Translations under genes and position numbers: made by a program | In this document: positions 35,362-47,962 of the stretch, piece by piece | How the letters are laid out: every line of letters begins with the position of its first letter | Numbering within the stretch: position 1 is the stretch's first letter | Source: Nageia nagi | Lineage: Eukaryota > Pinophyta | Reading direction: 5' to 3' | NCBI GenBank assembly: GCA_050084985.1 | Contig: JBITNC010000001.1 | Location: 73,780,001 to 73,844,000, forward strand | Length of the DNA stretch: 64,000 nucleotides | Notes under the pieces: generated by a model | Told to the model about the DNA's origin: nothing | The model's database searches: none | What the model saw: only the letters and a program-made list of their open reading frames with translations

Positions 35362-35727
35362 TTATAATTCTTCTTCTTCCTTAGCCTCCATTACTATATC
35401 AAATAACTCCAACACCTTATCTAAAATTATATCTTCATACCCTAATTTAGTCTCCAATATCTTTTTAAAAATTTCATCCATCTTTGTGGCATCTTTTATT
35501 GGATCCATAGATACATAAGATAATTCTATAACTTTAGTTGAATTAACATCCTTATATTTTATTTTATCTTTCATGATCTCCTTTGAGATCTTATTTGTTT
35601 GTTGGATGTCTTCTTCCACTTCAGGCATACTCATAATCACCAACTCAAAACTCTTAGCTACAACAATATACTTATTTACAACTACATAATTGTAAAGATT
35701 CTCAAAAACCTTTTCTTTACTGACCAA
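35362..35727 (-). CDS. Acidic 121-aa hypothetical protein inside the small LTR element
   Basis: The longest intact frame in the element. It is rich in Glu, Lys, Asp, Ile and Val, with two weakly similar halves (KSFELVIMSM near residue 26 and KVIELSYVSM near residue 65, then KVLELFDIVM near residue 105), giving a roughly 40-residue internal repeat of the type K-x-E/L-x-x-x-S/D-M. It ends in a Glu tract. No known domain, signal peptide or membrane segment is visible. It may be a chance frame in decayed leader sequence, or the remains of a helical gag-like protein. Confidence 0.4.
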   Translation of the reverse strand: MVSKEKVFENLYNYVVVNKYIVVAKSFELVIMSMPEVEEDIQQTNKISKEIMKDKIKYKDVNSTKVIELSYVSMDPIKDATKMDEIFKKILETKLGYEDIILDKVLELFDIVMEAKEEEEL

Positions 35728-36000
35728 GTATTTCTCTATTAATCTTATAGCTCTATCTCTTCATATGATTTTTATCATTTTCATACTTCTAATACAAGGT
35801 GTCAACCAAGCTCTCCTTGGACTCTTCTTAGCGGCAAGTTACTCATCCTTGAAGCATAAAAATCTTACCTCCTCCATTAGATGTCTACATTCAAACCTTA
35901 TAATCCTCAAAGTATCTTAAAACAACAACTATTCATGTTATTTCTTTATCTTTGTATCTTCCATGATGATCAAAATTCAATCTTCTATCCAATAGGATCA

Positions 36001-36016
36001 ACTTTCTCTAATACCA
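36001..36016 (-). other. Primer-binding site of the small element
   Basis: Minus strand TGGTATTAGAGAAAGT, close to the initiator-Met tRNA complement TGGTATCAGAGC. It lies five bases from the LTR. Confidence 0.65.
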
Positions 36017-36021
36017 AATGA

Positions 36022-36172
36022 TGTAGATTCCTATAAGAGAACAAAAATGATCTTGAAATATTGATTCACACACAAAAGTAAATCAAAGGAAGAATAAAAT
36101 TCATAACATGAATTATTTATTCTTTTGAATATACACAAACTCCTTAGAAGGATTATTCTTACTCTATTATTG
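36022..36172 (-). repeat. Truncated 5' LTR of the small element
   Basis: TGTAGATTCC..., the partner of 34502-34652. Similarity stops at AAGGATTATT. Confidence 0.7.
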
Positions 36173-36760
36173 TTGAACATTCTAATAATTTCTAGCATGC
36201 ACATCTAGGCTATTGGTCAAAATCTAAAAATTTCAAATTTTAGGATATAATTGAATCATATTATTTATGTATATTTAGAGGAAAAAATCATGAAATATCT
36301 AGAAGTGAAAAATAATGATCCTAGCTAATTATCCATAGGCATTTTGTAAATAAAAATATTTTTTCAAAATTCCTTATGGATCATAAAAAATTGAAGTTTT
36401 TGAAAATATTCCTTTTGATAATATCTCATATTTTGTTTAATGAAATTTAAACCATAACACCAAAATATTTTTTCCTTGATCTCTTTTATGAATTTGTAAT
36501 TAATATTTTAAATTATTAAAATTATGAAATTTCTTCAAACATTTGTACAAAATTCTAATTCCTTCAATCAATCTTCGATGTAATGTACAATAGCTTTGGT
36601 ACCATCTAAAATTATGTAAGTGTTAACAAAAAATTGAGTATCATCACAATTATGCAAAACCATAATTGATGTTAAAAAAAGCATTAGAAAAAAATGCACA
36701 AGAATATGTGAAGTTCTTCAACCCTAAAGGGTATCTCAATAAAAATACTATTGAACTTCA
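36173..36760. other. Unassigned AT-rich spacer
   Basis: No gene is recognised. The last 100 bases encode, on the plus strand, a short frame ALEKNAQEYVKFFNPKGYLN that may be a fragment of a protein, family unknown. Confidence 0.45.
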
Positions 36761-38612
36761 TGTGACACTGAGAGGGAGGGTGAATTAGTGTGTCTAAAAA
36801 CTAAATGCAGATTTTTCACTTTTGAAATCAAGGCAATGTAAAACTAAAATCAAATGAGCAAGCACATCAAAAATAACACACAACACAAGATGTAAAGAGG
36901 TTAACCAGTTTGGTTACATCCCCAAAAATGACTACTTGGACTCCAATCCAGATCTAGCCATAAAAATGTTACAATATTTTGTAGCATCCACTATAAGGAA
37001 TAACATCAACTACCCTATCATTTTGCAACACCAACTGCAAGGAGCACTAACTCCTCTCACCAAGCACCTACTTGATGAACTCAAACAAAGAAGATAAAGG
37101 ATTGATTACAATTCACACAAGATCCTAAATGATCTAGCTCAAAAACACTACCTCTCTTCACTCTTCAATCATTTCTATTCATATTTAAAAACTCCACCAC
37201 CAAATATGTAGCTTATACTATTCTACTTTGCACACTTGTGAGCTGAAAATGCCCAAAAATGGACCAAGAAGTTGTTGCTAAAATATTAGAAGAATTGCCA
37301 TTATTCAAATGAAGAAAACATCTCAAATTTAAATTCAAAAATGATATTACTTCTTACACATATATAGAACTCTCAACACTTGTAGAACTATAAAAAAGTC
37401 ATTCCTTGCAAATGCATTCATTACTCACATATACTTCACATGTTGCTCAAAATAATACTACATTACCAACACGAAAACCTAGGAGACTGAAAATATCATT
37501 GAACTAGTTCATGAAAATACATCGATTAGATCCAAAATGCATGTTCCAAGTTCATATGGCATGAAATGGTATTACAATTTTTGTAGAAGTATCGAATGAC
37601 CTCTAATAACCCATATTTGTTTAAGATAGTATCAATAGGAAAATTATTTTTAAAAGAAACACCATATCATAAAAACTCTCCAATCAAAAAATGGGAGTGT
37701 TATTTCTTTTAACAAGAAATAAAATATATTCTCAAAAACTTCTTCACCCAATAGTCAAACTTAGTCCAAAAGTATGAAGCCACATGTCACTTGGAGAGTG
37801 AAAATAAATACACACAACCTCAAAGAATCTACCAAGTGTAATAACTAGAATATATGTATTTCATAAAACATTTCATAAGTTTCCTCAAAAATCATATCAA
37901 GCATTTTCATCAAACATTTTACTGCCAAAACTAGGCTCAACACTTAACAAAAATTTTGCCTATCATTTTGTCAAACACATATTAGACATCCTTGTTCCTT
38001 GGCTTCTAGACCTTGGATTGAGATGAACCAAAAACCAAAGTTGAGATATTTTTCATGCTAATTACAAATATACAACTATAAATCAAAGAGATCAACTCAA
38101 ACTCATGGAATTCCTCTTTTTCTTTGTTATCCCAAAAAATGCACCAAACTGCAAAAAGTTACTAATTGGAATTTTGTAAGTTATACCATTTTTTCCTTGA
38201 TTTCCACCTTGATACAAAATGTATACCACATCTTCATGGTATATGGTACTATATATATTCTAAATTTTAGCTTTTGAATCATCACCATTTGCTTGCAATT
38301 TGACTTACAAAAAATCCAATTTTGACTTCTCCAAAATCCATAAGAATGCCCAAAAATGAACTAGCATGAAATTTGACCATTCTAATGCTGCACATAAATT
38401 TTTTATCAACTTGAATATTTATCCAAATCATATTTGGTTGTTTTTCACCTCCCATTTGCATTTTGGCCCCCTTGACAACTTTTGGTCCCTTTATCATTTT
38501 TGCATTGATAACTTTGCAAATCTTGTCAACATCATTCCTGTGACATGTGTAACCATGGAAACCTTATGCACATTGATCTCATTATGTTGACAACATTAAA
38601 AACACTGCTACA
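36761..38612 (-). repeat. 3' LTR of copia element
   Basis: TGTGACACTGAGAGGG to CACTGCTACA, 1852 bp, aligned along its whole length with 44262-46119. A minus-strand CTATATATG TATA-like box at about 37360-37370 is conserved in the partner. Confidence 0.92.
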
Positions 38613-38638
38613 TCATACTCAATAATCTCCCCCTTAAG
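38613..38638 (-). other. Polypurine tract of copia element
   Basis: On the minus strand CTTAAGGGGGAGATTATTGA leads into the LTR start, typical of copia elements. Confidence 0.75.
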
Positions 38639-38849
38639 AATTATTGGTAACACATATGCAATAACTTATTACTCTTCGTCCCCTTTGACAATAAATACAA
38701 AGGGGTGCCATGGACTCCCCCTGAGTCCATACACATAATACCTTAGTGTAAATTAGTATATAAGAGAACATAATTGTACAAGAGAAAAAAGATAAGAAAG
38801 TACAAAATTACTCCCCCTAAGATTGTGTACTCAAAACTTAGTTAATTTT

Positions 38850-39400
38850 TGGTCAATGTCACCACTCCTAATTTCTTTCATAGGTACTCAAAAACTTCCT
38901 TAGCTAATGGCTTAGTAAAGATATCTACTACTTTCTTTGATGTGGAAATAAATTCCAAATTTACCTCTCCTTATACAACCTTTTCCTTTAAGAAATGGTA
39001 CCGAATGGTAATGTGTTTTGTTCTTGAATGCATGATCAAATTCTTGGAAATATTGATTGCACTTGTGTTATCACACATAAATAAGATGGGCTTAGTGATT
39101 TGACTAACTAGATCTTTAATCATTTGTTTCATCCACAAAACTTGTGTACAACATGATGTCATTGCTATATACTCTACTTCCATTATTGATAATCATACTA
39201 ATTCCTATTTCTTACTATGCTAACCAACAAAATTGTTACCTAAGTGAAATGCACTATCACTAGTGCTTTGTTTGTCATCTACACACCCTGCCCAATCTAC
39301 ATCTAAAAAATTAATGAGTGTGAAATCCTTCCCCTTGGGATACCATAGGTTTTATTCCATTATACCATTGAGGTACAAAAAATTCTACTTTACTATGATC
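38850..39400 (-). pseudogene. Copia RNase H
   Basis: The open stretch 39183-38971 reads EVEYIAMTSCCTQVLWMKQM, then CDNTSAINISKN, then HSRTKHITIRYHFLKEKV. These are the conserved copia RNase H blocks, including the Glu and Asp of the active site. Upstream at 39300-39250 a D-x-DWAG block is readable (VDWAGCVDDKQSTS). Confidence 0.9.
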
Positions 39401-40500
39401 ACATGAATCTCCTTTGGATTCATCTAAAATCATGCAACCATGCACACTACCTAAAGTATGTTAGGTTTGGTAGCTGTAAAATATAATAGGCTTCCAATCA
39501 TTGAACTGTACATAGTTTGATCCATTGATGCATACTTATCATCCTTGCTAAGCTTGCAACTTGTCATCATAGGAGAGCTCACAAGCTTGCAATCCTCCAT
39601 ATTGAACCTTTTCTACATCTCCTTTACATACTTGATTTGCTAAATAAAAATGCCATTCTTCAATTTATTAACTTGTAAACTAAGAAAATATGAAAGTTCA
39701 CCTATCATTGATATCTCAAACTCTATTTGTATTTGGTTAGCAAAGTCTTTGTATCTGTCATCATTGCTACCTCTAAAATAATATCATCAACATAAACCAT
39801 AATGATAACTTGAAGATTATTTTCAAATTTAATGTAGGGATTACTATCCAACATACCTTTTTTGAAACTTTGCTAATGAAGATATGCATCAATCCTAAAG
39901 TACCATGCTTGAGGTGCCTATTTTAGACCATAAAGTGCCTTTTTTATGTTGCACATAAAATTTGGGTCCTCACTTATCTAAAATTGGTTTGGATGCTCAA
40001 TGTAGACTTTCTCCTCAATTTTTCCATTCAAAAATTTTGATTTTACATCCATATGATAAACCTTGAAGTTCTTATACATAGCCAAAGCAAGAAACATTCA
40101 AATAGCCTCTAATCTAGCCACAAGAGTAAAGGTTTATTCAAAATCAATACATTCAACTTGATCATACCCTTTTCAAACCAACCTTGCTTTGTTTCTTATC
40201 ACTTTCCCATCTTCCTTGAGCTTGTTACGAAAAACCCACTTGGTACTAATCACATTTTTGTTCTTAGGCCTTGGTACCAATTCCCAATTATAATTCTTTT
40301 CAATCTAGTCTAACTCCTCATCCTTTACCTTGATCCAACTCTCATCCTAACTTGCCTCTACAACATTATTTGGTTCTATAGTTGAAAGAAAGAAATATGT
40401 TCTTATTGTTCTTCTCCTTGTCTAAACTCCAATATCTGGATCTTCAATTATTTGTTCCCTTGGATAATCCTTTTGCCATTTACCTATTTTGTGTTTTTGG
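39400..40500 (-). pseudogene. Copia reverse transcriptase
   Basis: Fragments in several frames cover the polymerase: a K-W-V-x-x-K-like start near 40230, LARLEAI-like text near 40110, and a catalytic-side block near 39790 (complement of ATGGTTTATGTTGATGATAT, encoding MVYVDDI). Stops and shifts interrupt it throughout. Confidence 0.78.
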
Positions 40501-40899
40501 TTTTCATCCATTTTTGAATCATTGTGTGAGTCACTAAAAACACTTTTTGGTTACTTTCTAATTGTTCCTAAACCTCATCTACCTCAATGTATTTTTGATA
40601 AATTGGAAACTTTTCATCATTTCCTTTTGGAGGTATTCGCATCTCATCAATCTTAACATATACACTCTTAACAATTTCTATGATTTTTTTGTTGTAACAC
40701 TTGTAAGCCTTGCTTTTATTGAGTAACCAAGGAATACACCTTCATCCACTCTATCATCAAACTTGCCAAGATTTTGTTCCATCCTCTTGATGTAGCACTT
40801 ACTCCTAAAGACTTTGAAGTATCTTATTGATGCCTTTTGCTAAACCATAACTTATAGGATGTCTTATTCTCATGGGGCATCAACATACACCTATTCTAA

Positions 40900-41650
40900 A
40901 TATAAACTACTATGTGGATTGCTTCTTTCCAAAACCTATCATCTATTTTTCTTTTTGTCAACATTGTTCATGCCATTTATTGGACTAACATGTTCTTTCT
41001 TTCTACCACACCATTTTGTTGAGGTGTCCTTACTATAGAAAGTTGTCTCCTATGAAAAAATTCATTTAAATCATCTGAAATAAACTCACCTCCTCTATCT
41101 GATCTCAAACATTTGATCCTCCTTCCAACTTGATTTTTTCGCTTGATTATTAAAGGTCTTAAATTTTTCAAGTGCTTCTAACTTATGTTTCAAAAATAAT
41201 ATCCATATCATCTTAGAATAATCATCTATGCATACCATGTATTACTTATCCCCATTTATACTTTGTGTCCTCATAGGATCACATAAATCATATATGAACA
41301 AGCATTAAGAGTTTGCTAGAATAATACTCCTTTATCTTGAAAATGGATCTAATGAGCTTAACCTTTTGACATGAAGAAAAAATACTTTTTAGTGGTTTCT
41401 CGATACTTGGAATATCTTGAATTGACCCCTTTGAACTAATTTTGACTAAGTTATCAAAGTTGATGTGTCCAAGCCTCTTGTAGCCAAGCCAATCTTCATC
41501 CTTTCTAAGAAAGCATGATCCCTCTGAAGTCTCTATTACTATATATAGAGTTTTAAAAATCCTTGTGCTAAATGCTGTCGATTTACCATTATTTTCTTGT
41601 CTAATTTCTCTCCTTCACTTTTTAAAAATTACATCATGCCCTCTATCATA
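40900..41650 (-). pseudogene. Copia integrase
   Basis: The open stretch 41171-40977 reads IKCLRSDRGGEFISDDLNEF, then RTPQQNGVVERKN, the second Asp and the catalytic Glu regions of copia integrase. A first-Asp region and a zinc-binding H-C trace lie to the right (about 41220-41560). Confidence 0.88.
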
Positions 41651-42620
41651 AATCTTACTTACAATTAATAAGTTATATTTTAGACCAATCACAAATAAAA
41701 CCTCTTTTGATCTAATTTTACCATCACTTATCTTCACTATGCCTTTACCAACTATCTAGTATCCATGGAGATAGTTTATCTTGTGCTTTAAAATTTATTT
41801 GTACTATCAAGGATCTTTTTTCTTCTTTTACCTTTTCCTTTTCTTTCCATTCCTTCTTAACACCAATCTTGGTTTCTTGTATTATCTCTTCCTATTTGTT
41901 ATGTTGTACCTATCTCTTTAAAATCTTTCTATTTTGTCTAATGCCTTGTGACTAGAAAGATCTTCACTAAAATTGATTGGAAGATAATGTACTCCTATAG
42001 TTTATTGCAATATGATGATAGTTGTGATAGTTATTCTATAGTATAAACCTTCAATGGTTCAAATGTGTTTCTACTTGAGAAGTTTCTTGGACTTATATTA
42101 TATTTACACTCAGAGATTATATGTTCATACCCATTGCACTTAAAATAATAACTAGAAAAGGATTAAGTGAACATGGATTATGGGCTTTACCATGTTGTAT
42201 TAGGTGCCAAAAATCTTCTTCTCCTTTGATGTGCTACATGTGTGAATCCATCATTATCTATATTCCTATCATTTATAGTAGTATTATTTTTTTGTGCATA
42301 AGATGGTTTTGCTTGATTGACAAGTTTTTTTCTTCCTTGATTTCTAATTTTTTATTCACATCTTTGGAGGTTTGTCCTTTTTCAAAACCTAAAAAAAATT
42401 TAATATTTGATGATCTTTGGTTCTTTAGCATTTAATTAACTTTAAGGATCCTCCCTTTAATTTATGATACCCACTAACCTTATGACTTATCTCTTCTAGT
42501 TGAAGACTCAACCTTGTAATCTATGCTTCTAATTTGCTATAGTACTCAACTTTTGTAGTGAGCTATTCTTCAAGATCCTTTGTTGTTTTTTACATTTCTT
42601 CTACCTATAATTTTAAGTTT

Positions 42621-42625
42621 TTGAT
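42621..42625. repeat. TSD of the 472-bp insertion, left copy
   Basis: TTGAT, repeated at 43098-43102. Confidence 0.8.
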
Positions 42626-43097
42626 TGTTAGGTCCCTATACTACTCATGTAGCCCATATATTGTTATAATGTGTCCCATAGAAGCCACTATGGTTATTGT
42701 TATTCCCTTTACATTATTATTGTTATGTCGGCTAGTGTCCTTTCATTGTTGTGGCACCCCTTGGACTCCTATATATACTAAGGAGGTATTATCATTTGTA
42801 TTGTCTATTGTTATGTAATTGATGTGATGTAAAGGAGGTTGCCCCCTCAAAGTGGCTTATTACAGATTTTATCTCTTATTCAAGGCATTGAGCTCTTTCT
42901 CTCGTGATTTTATGCTATTTTGGGAACTTTGTTCATAACATTTCCTTTACAATGAAAGGACACTAGCTGACATAATAATAATAATGCATATTCGATATAA
43001 CAATAATAATGTAAGGGAATAACAATAACCATAGTGGAATTCTATGGGACACATAATAACAATATATGGGCTACATGAGTAGTATAGGGACCTAACA
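42626..43097. mobile_element. Insertion with two identical outward LTR-type ends
   Basis: 472 bp with TGTTAGGTCCCTATACTACT at the left and its exact reverse complement at the right. The arms are about 124 bp (42626-42749) and 149 bp (42949-43097); the right arm has an extra ATT-rich insert and a few substitutions. The ends are TG...CA and a 5-bp TSD (TTGAT) is present, as for retroviral-type integrase. The centre has a TATA-like CTATATATAC near 42771 and a GTTCATAACA that looks like a normal LTR end at 42940. It inserted into the gag of the surrounding copia element. It may be a solo LTR with an inverted copy of its own first 150 bp, or a foldback element. Confidence 0.78.
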
Positions 43098-43102
43098 TTG
43101 AT
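43098..43102. repeat. TSD of the 472-bp insertion, right copy
   Basis: TTGAT, identical to 42621-42625. Confidence 0.8.
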
Positions 43103-44228
43103 GATTTCATTTACATCATCAAGTTTTTGAGAAGTTTTCCTATGCTTTTTACTTTCTATCTCTAATTCTTCTAGAGCTACAATTAGTTCTCCTTCCAGAT
43201 TGACTTCTACTTCAATTTCTTCTTCATTGATTTCTTCTTCTAATTGTTGTTTCATTTCTAGTTATTCCTCTTTGAATGCCATGAAGAGAGCTTCATCAAA
43301 ATCTTTTTTTGATTCTTCATTTGATATGGCCTATGATGAACTAATTTTCTTGTAAATAAAGCTTCTCTTCTTGAAATTAACTTTTTTGAAATTTGATTTT
43401 ATCTTCCAACCACTTCCCTCTCAATGCTAACATTCATCATCTTGGTTTTTTTCTTTATGCAAACATTTTACTACAAAATGCCATACTCCTCCATAATTGA
43501 AACATTTAAAATGCAATTTTTCTTTGTATTTTCCTTTTCCCTTTTTTAACATTCTAACAAAGTGTGCTTCCAATTCATCTAAAGATTCTTCTTGGGATCC
43601 CTACTTTTTTTTATATTTTTATTTACTTTGAAAGAAGCTTCCCTATATGTGGATTTGGACTTGCCTATTCTTATTTCATAGGCTATTAGTGAACCATGCA
43701 TTTCATCCATACTAAAAGCATTTATTTTCACTTCCTCAAAGAAATCTAATCTTTCCTCTAAGTCTTGTAATTGCATTAATCACTTCATTACCCCTACTTC
43801 TATAATTTAATCTTCATTCATCTTTAAACTCTCAACTTATACTTGGTGAGTTTGATGTTTAACCTCCTTTATCTTTATGTCTCCCTCATGAATACTTTTT
43901 AGTTTATCCCATATTTGTTGACTCACAGTTCATCACTTTTACTAGCTCATTATCCACCAATCAACACATGATGGCATTCTTGGATTTTGAGTTATTTTCA
44001 TATGCCATCTTATCCACTACATCTATAATAAGCATGGAAGGTGTGGTATAGCTATTTTTTATGCCTTTCCAAATCTTGTATCCCAAGGAACTAAGATAAG
44101 TATACATTCTTACTCTCCAAAAAGCATAGTTTAGTACCATTAAATAATGGAGCTTTGTTTGAAAAGAACCCTTCACTTGAATCCATTATGTTATGTCTAA
44201 GTTCTCCCTAGCTAATTAAGTTGAAACA

Positions 44229-44247
44229 GGAACCTAGTCTAACACCA
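44229..44247 (-). other. Primer-binding site of copia element
   Basis: Minus strand TGGTGTTAGACTAGGTTCC, a decayed form of the initiator-Met complement TGGTATCAGAGC. It sits 14 bases from the LTR, farther than usual. Confidence 0.6.
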
Positions 44248-44261
44248 ATTATTAAAATTCA

Positions 44262-46119
44262 TGTGACATTAAGAGGGAGGATGAATTAGTGTGTCTAAAA
44301 ACTAAATGCAAATTTTTCACTTTTGAAATCAAGGCAATGCAAAACTAAAATCAAATGAGTAAGTACATCAAAAATAACACACAACATAAGATGTAGCAAG
44401 GTTCACCAATTTGGCTACATCCTTGGAAATGAGTAATTGGACTCTAATCCAAATCTAATAATAAAATGTTACAATATATTGTGACATCCATAGTAAGGAA
44501 TAACATCAACTACCCTATCATTCTGCAACACCAATTGCAAGGAGCACTGACTCCTCTCACCAAGCACCCACTTGATGAATTCAAACAAAGAAGATAAAGG
44601 ATTAATTATAGTCCTAAATGATCTAGCTCAAAAACACTACCTCTCCTCACTCCTTAATCATTTCTATTCATATTTCAAAACTCCACCACCAAAAATGTAG
44701 CTTATACTATTCCACTCTGCACACCTACTAGCTGAAAATGCCCCAAAATGGACCAAGAAGCTATTACTAAAATATTGGAAGGACTACCATTATTTAAACC
44801 AAGAAAACATCTCATGTTATAATTCAAAACTGACATGACTTCTTACACATATATAGAACTCTCAACACTTGTATAAATATAAATAAATCATTCATTGCAA
44901 ATGCATTTGTTACTCACATATACTTCACATGCTACTCAAAATAATACTACACTACCAACACACAAACCTAAGAAACTCAAAATATTGCTTACATTTTTCA
45001 TGAAAATACATTGATTGGATCCAGAACACATGTTCCAATTCCATATGGCATGAAATGGTATTACAATTTTTACATAAGTATCAAATGACCTCTAATAACT
45101 TGTATTTATTTTAGATATTCTCAACAAGAAAATTATTTTAAAAAGAGACACCATATCATAAAAACTCTCTAATCTTAAAATGGGAGTGCTATTTCTTTTA
45201 ACAAGAAATAAAATAGCTTCTCAAAAACTTCTTCACCCAATAGTCAAGATTAGTCCAAAAGTATTCAGCTGCATGTCACTTAGAGAGAGAAAATAATTAC
45301 ACACAACAAGGATCCCTCAAAGAATCTACCAAGTGTCATAACTAGACTAGATGCATTTCATCAAATATTTCACAAGTTTACTCAAAAATCATAGCAAGCA
45401 TTTTGTCAAAATTTCATTGCCAAAACTACACTCAACACTTAGCAAACATTTTTCCTATCATTTTGTAAAACACATACCAGGCATCCTCATTCACTGGCTT
45501 CTAGAACTTAGATTGAGTGTAACCAAAAACCAAAGTTGTGAGATCTTTCATGTTGATTAAAAATATACAACTAGAAATCAAATATCTCAACTCAAACTCA
45601 TGGAATTCCTCTTTTTATTTATTTTTCCAAAAGGTGCACCAAACTGCAAAAAGTTACTAAATGGCATTTTGTAACTTGTACCATTTTTGCCTCGATTTCT
45701 ACTTTTATCCAAAATGTAGACCACATATTCATGTTATATAGTACTATATATGTTCTAAATTTTAACATATGACTCATCACCATTTGCTTTCAATTTGACT
45801 TGCATGATGCTAATTTCACCCAGATTTATGACTTCTCCAAAATCCATAAGAATGCCATAAAATGAACTAGCATGAAGTTTGACCATTCCAATGTTGTACA
45901 TAAGTTTTTTGTCAACCCAATATTTGATCCAAACCATATCTAGTTGTTTGTCACCTTCCATTTGCATTTTCCCACTCTTGATAACTTTTGGTCCCTCTAT
46001 CATTTTTGCATCCAACAACTTTGTAAATCTTGTCGACATCATTCTTGTGACATGTGTAACCATGGAAACCTTATGCACACTAATATTGTCTTATTGACAA
46101 CAATGACAACACCATTGCA
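44262..46119 (-). repeat. 5' LTR of copia element
   Basis: TGTGACATTAAGAGGG to ACCATTGCA, 1858 bp, partner of 36761-38612. Confidence 0.92.
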
Positions 46120-46278
46120 CCTTTCTAAAAAAATAATTTCATGATGATTTATTAGATGCCTACAATATTTAGTATAAGTATATTTTAAATAGACATACAC
46201 TATTTTATCCATGTCTTATAAGTCAAACTGCTTGATTACACAATAATATATTATGATATCAATGGTTCATTATTACCA

Positions 46279-46301
46279 ATATATATATATATATATATAT
46301 A
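46279..46301. repeat. (AT)n microsatellite
   Basis: About eleven uninterrupted AT units. Confidence 0.95.
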
Positions 46302-46519
46302 ACATGATATAATTATTCACAAATATTAATAAACACATGATCGATGTTACATCTATATTTTCATACCTAAGACTAACTTGCTCTTATAACATGACAAGAG
46401 GGAGAAAATGAATATAATTGTATTACTTATGTATAATAATTTATACATTAGTAAAATGTTATGGTAGGTACATGTAATTCTACAACTTAGAAACCCTTTG
46501 ACAGTGTATACTTTTATTT

Positions 46520-46775
46520 ACTTATTATAAACTATGTGATTTTATAATTAATTAATAAAATATGGTATGCAAAAATATTATTAGTAGTTTTATTTGAATA
46601 ATTATTAAAACTTTTGAATGTATTTTTAATTGATAATCATATGTAATAATTCAAATTTATGTATATGGAATAACATTACTAATTACATAAGATCATGCTA
46701 ATCCAAGAGTTCCATACTAAATATTACCTAACCTATAGGATAATGTATTGTACATTCACTTCTGATAGATATTGA
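46520..46775 (+). repeat. Interspersed repeat, copy 1
   Basis: Matches 63765-64000 in the same order and strand: TATTATTAGTAGTTTTATTT, TTAAAACTTTTGAA, AACATTACTAATT, CATGCTAATCCAAGAGTT. Family unknown. Confidence 0.7.
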
Positions 46776-47962
46776 TTGTGTCATCTATATTCAATAAATG
46801 TATTTGTTATTCTAAATGTATTGAATCATAGTGTTTCTAATGTATGTGAAGCAGACACAACCCCATCACCCATGGAGAGTAGGAGACCAAAGCATTGCAC
46901 ATATTTATCTATCTATAAATGGTATATCATGGGAAATTAGGAAGGCCAACCACTATTTGGTATTGTAAATCCTAAATTCACCATGTAGTACCCCACAAAT
47001 TTAAGGTAACTTATTTCAAGCATTTTTATCGTGTGAAAAAGCACACCTTATTTGACATTCAACGGCTACTATATCAATGGTAAATGGACTTGCATTGTTT
47101 TTAACAATATAATGTATTAAAATATGACAACATATTATTTAAATATTAGTCTCTTTATTATTTATTTGTAGATATATGTTTGATATTTAATACATATGAG
47201 ATTTCTATTATAATAGAATTTGTAATGCATTATTTCTCTCTATCTATTCAATAAAATTTAATCTTGGTATGTTATAATTTTTTTTATTTGTAAATAAAAA
47301 TTATCTCTTTTAAACTGTTTAATCCATATTAATGGATTTACAAAACTTCTATATATTTATACATCTTTTTTATTTGGATGCTATTTAGATTTGGATAATA
47401 TGAATTAAATTTTATAAATTATATGGAAGTTTTTATTTTATACAATATGTTGTAAAGTTATGACTTATTAAATAATAAATTGTATTCTATGAATTAAAAT
47501 GTGATAATTGATTATTCAAATAGTAATGTCTAAAAGAGCTCTATAGATGATTAAATTCATTCTACATGCATTAAGAGCTAGGGTTTTAGCCCTGATTATC
47601 TACATCATTTCGTATTAATCCATTTAGATTGCTCTAAGACACCCTTAACCTGACATGAATTGTATTTATGTCATCATTGGTTGTGTCATGTGGTTTTACA
47701 TATGGACATTTCTCATCCAAATACTTCATCTATTAATGAGGCTTCTAGAGTTTTCAATAGCACTTAGGAAACTTCCCCACATATTTCTTTCAAAGTTGGA
47801 GCATAGGGTAATGCTTTTGTTTCTCAAGTTTTTATTCTTGTTGAAGAGTTCCATTTAACTTGCCAATGGTTTGATTTGCATACTTTAGTGGGTTATTTTT
47901 TAGCGTAGGATTCCCAATGATGCTTTGCTACATATTTGGGTAGGCTAGGTATGGAATCCTTA

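Larger units (their letters stand above)
34502..36172 (-). mobile_element. Small non-autonomous LTR element (TRIM/LARD-like)
   Basis: Left LTR 34502-34991 and a truncated right LTR 36022-36172 flank about 1.03 kb. A primer-binding site and a purine-rich tract place it on the minus strand. The interior lacks any retrotransposon domain but holds an acidic 121-codon frame. The right LTR stops matching near 36172, so the element lost its right end. Confidence 0.7.
42100..44186 (-). pseudogene. gag: Copia gag, split by an insertion
   Basis: The ATG at 44186-44184 opens MDSSEGFFSNKAPLFNGT. A shifted frame reads YAFWRVRMYTYLSSLGYKIW, as in copia gag. A CCHC-type knuckle lies at about 43510-43440 (CFNYGGVWHFVVKC). 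It is followed by a Glu-rich coiled-coil (ELIVALEELEIESKK) that is cut at 43097 by the 472-bp insertion and resumes at 42625. Confidence 0.8.
36761..46119 (-). mobile_element. Full-length Ty1/copia element, 9.4 kb
   Basis: Two LTRs of about 1.85 kb with TG...CA ends flank a minus-strand interior in the copia order gag, protease, integrase, reverse transcriptase, RNase H. A purine-rich tract lies by the left LTR and an initiator-Met type primer-binding site near the right LTR. No matching TSD is seen: the left flank is CTTCA and the right flank CCTTT. The LTRs are visibly diverged and the coding region is broken, so it is old. A separate 472-bp insertion splits gag. Confidence 0.9.
46120..47962. 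other. Unassigned AT-rich DNA
   Basis: Spacer between the copia element and the chromovirus. It holds an (AT)n run and a repeat block shared with the right edge of the window. The short plus-strand frame at 47655-47858 has no known relatives that I can see. Confidence 0.55.

Noticed and set aside
38366-38590. Frames inside the copia LTRs (also 45755-46144)
   Set aside because: They recur in both LTRs with shifts and changes and encode nothing recognisable, so they are LTR sequence rather than genes.
42558-43255. Two frames sharing VRSLYYSCSPYIVIMCPIE on opposite strands, as a duplicated gene
   Set aside because: The shared text is the inverted arms of the 472-bp insertion translated from each strand.
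36756-46124. TSD for the full copia element
   Set aside because: CTTCA on the left and CCTTT on the right do not match, and shifting the boundary by a few bases does not produce a convincing pair.
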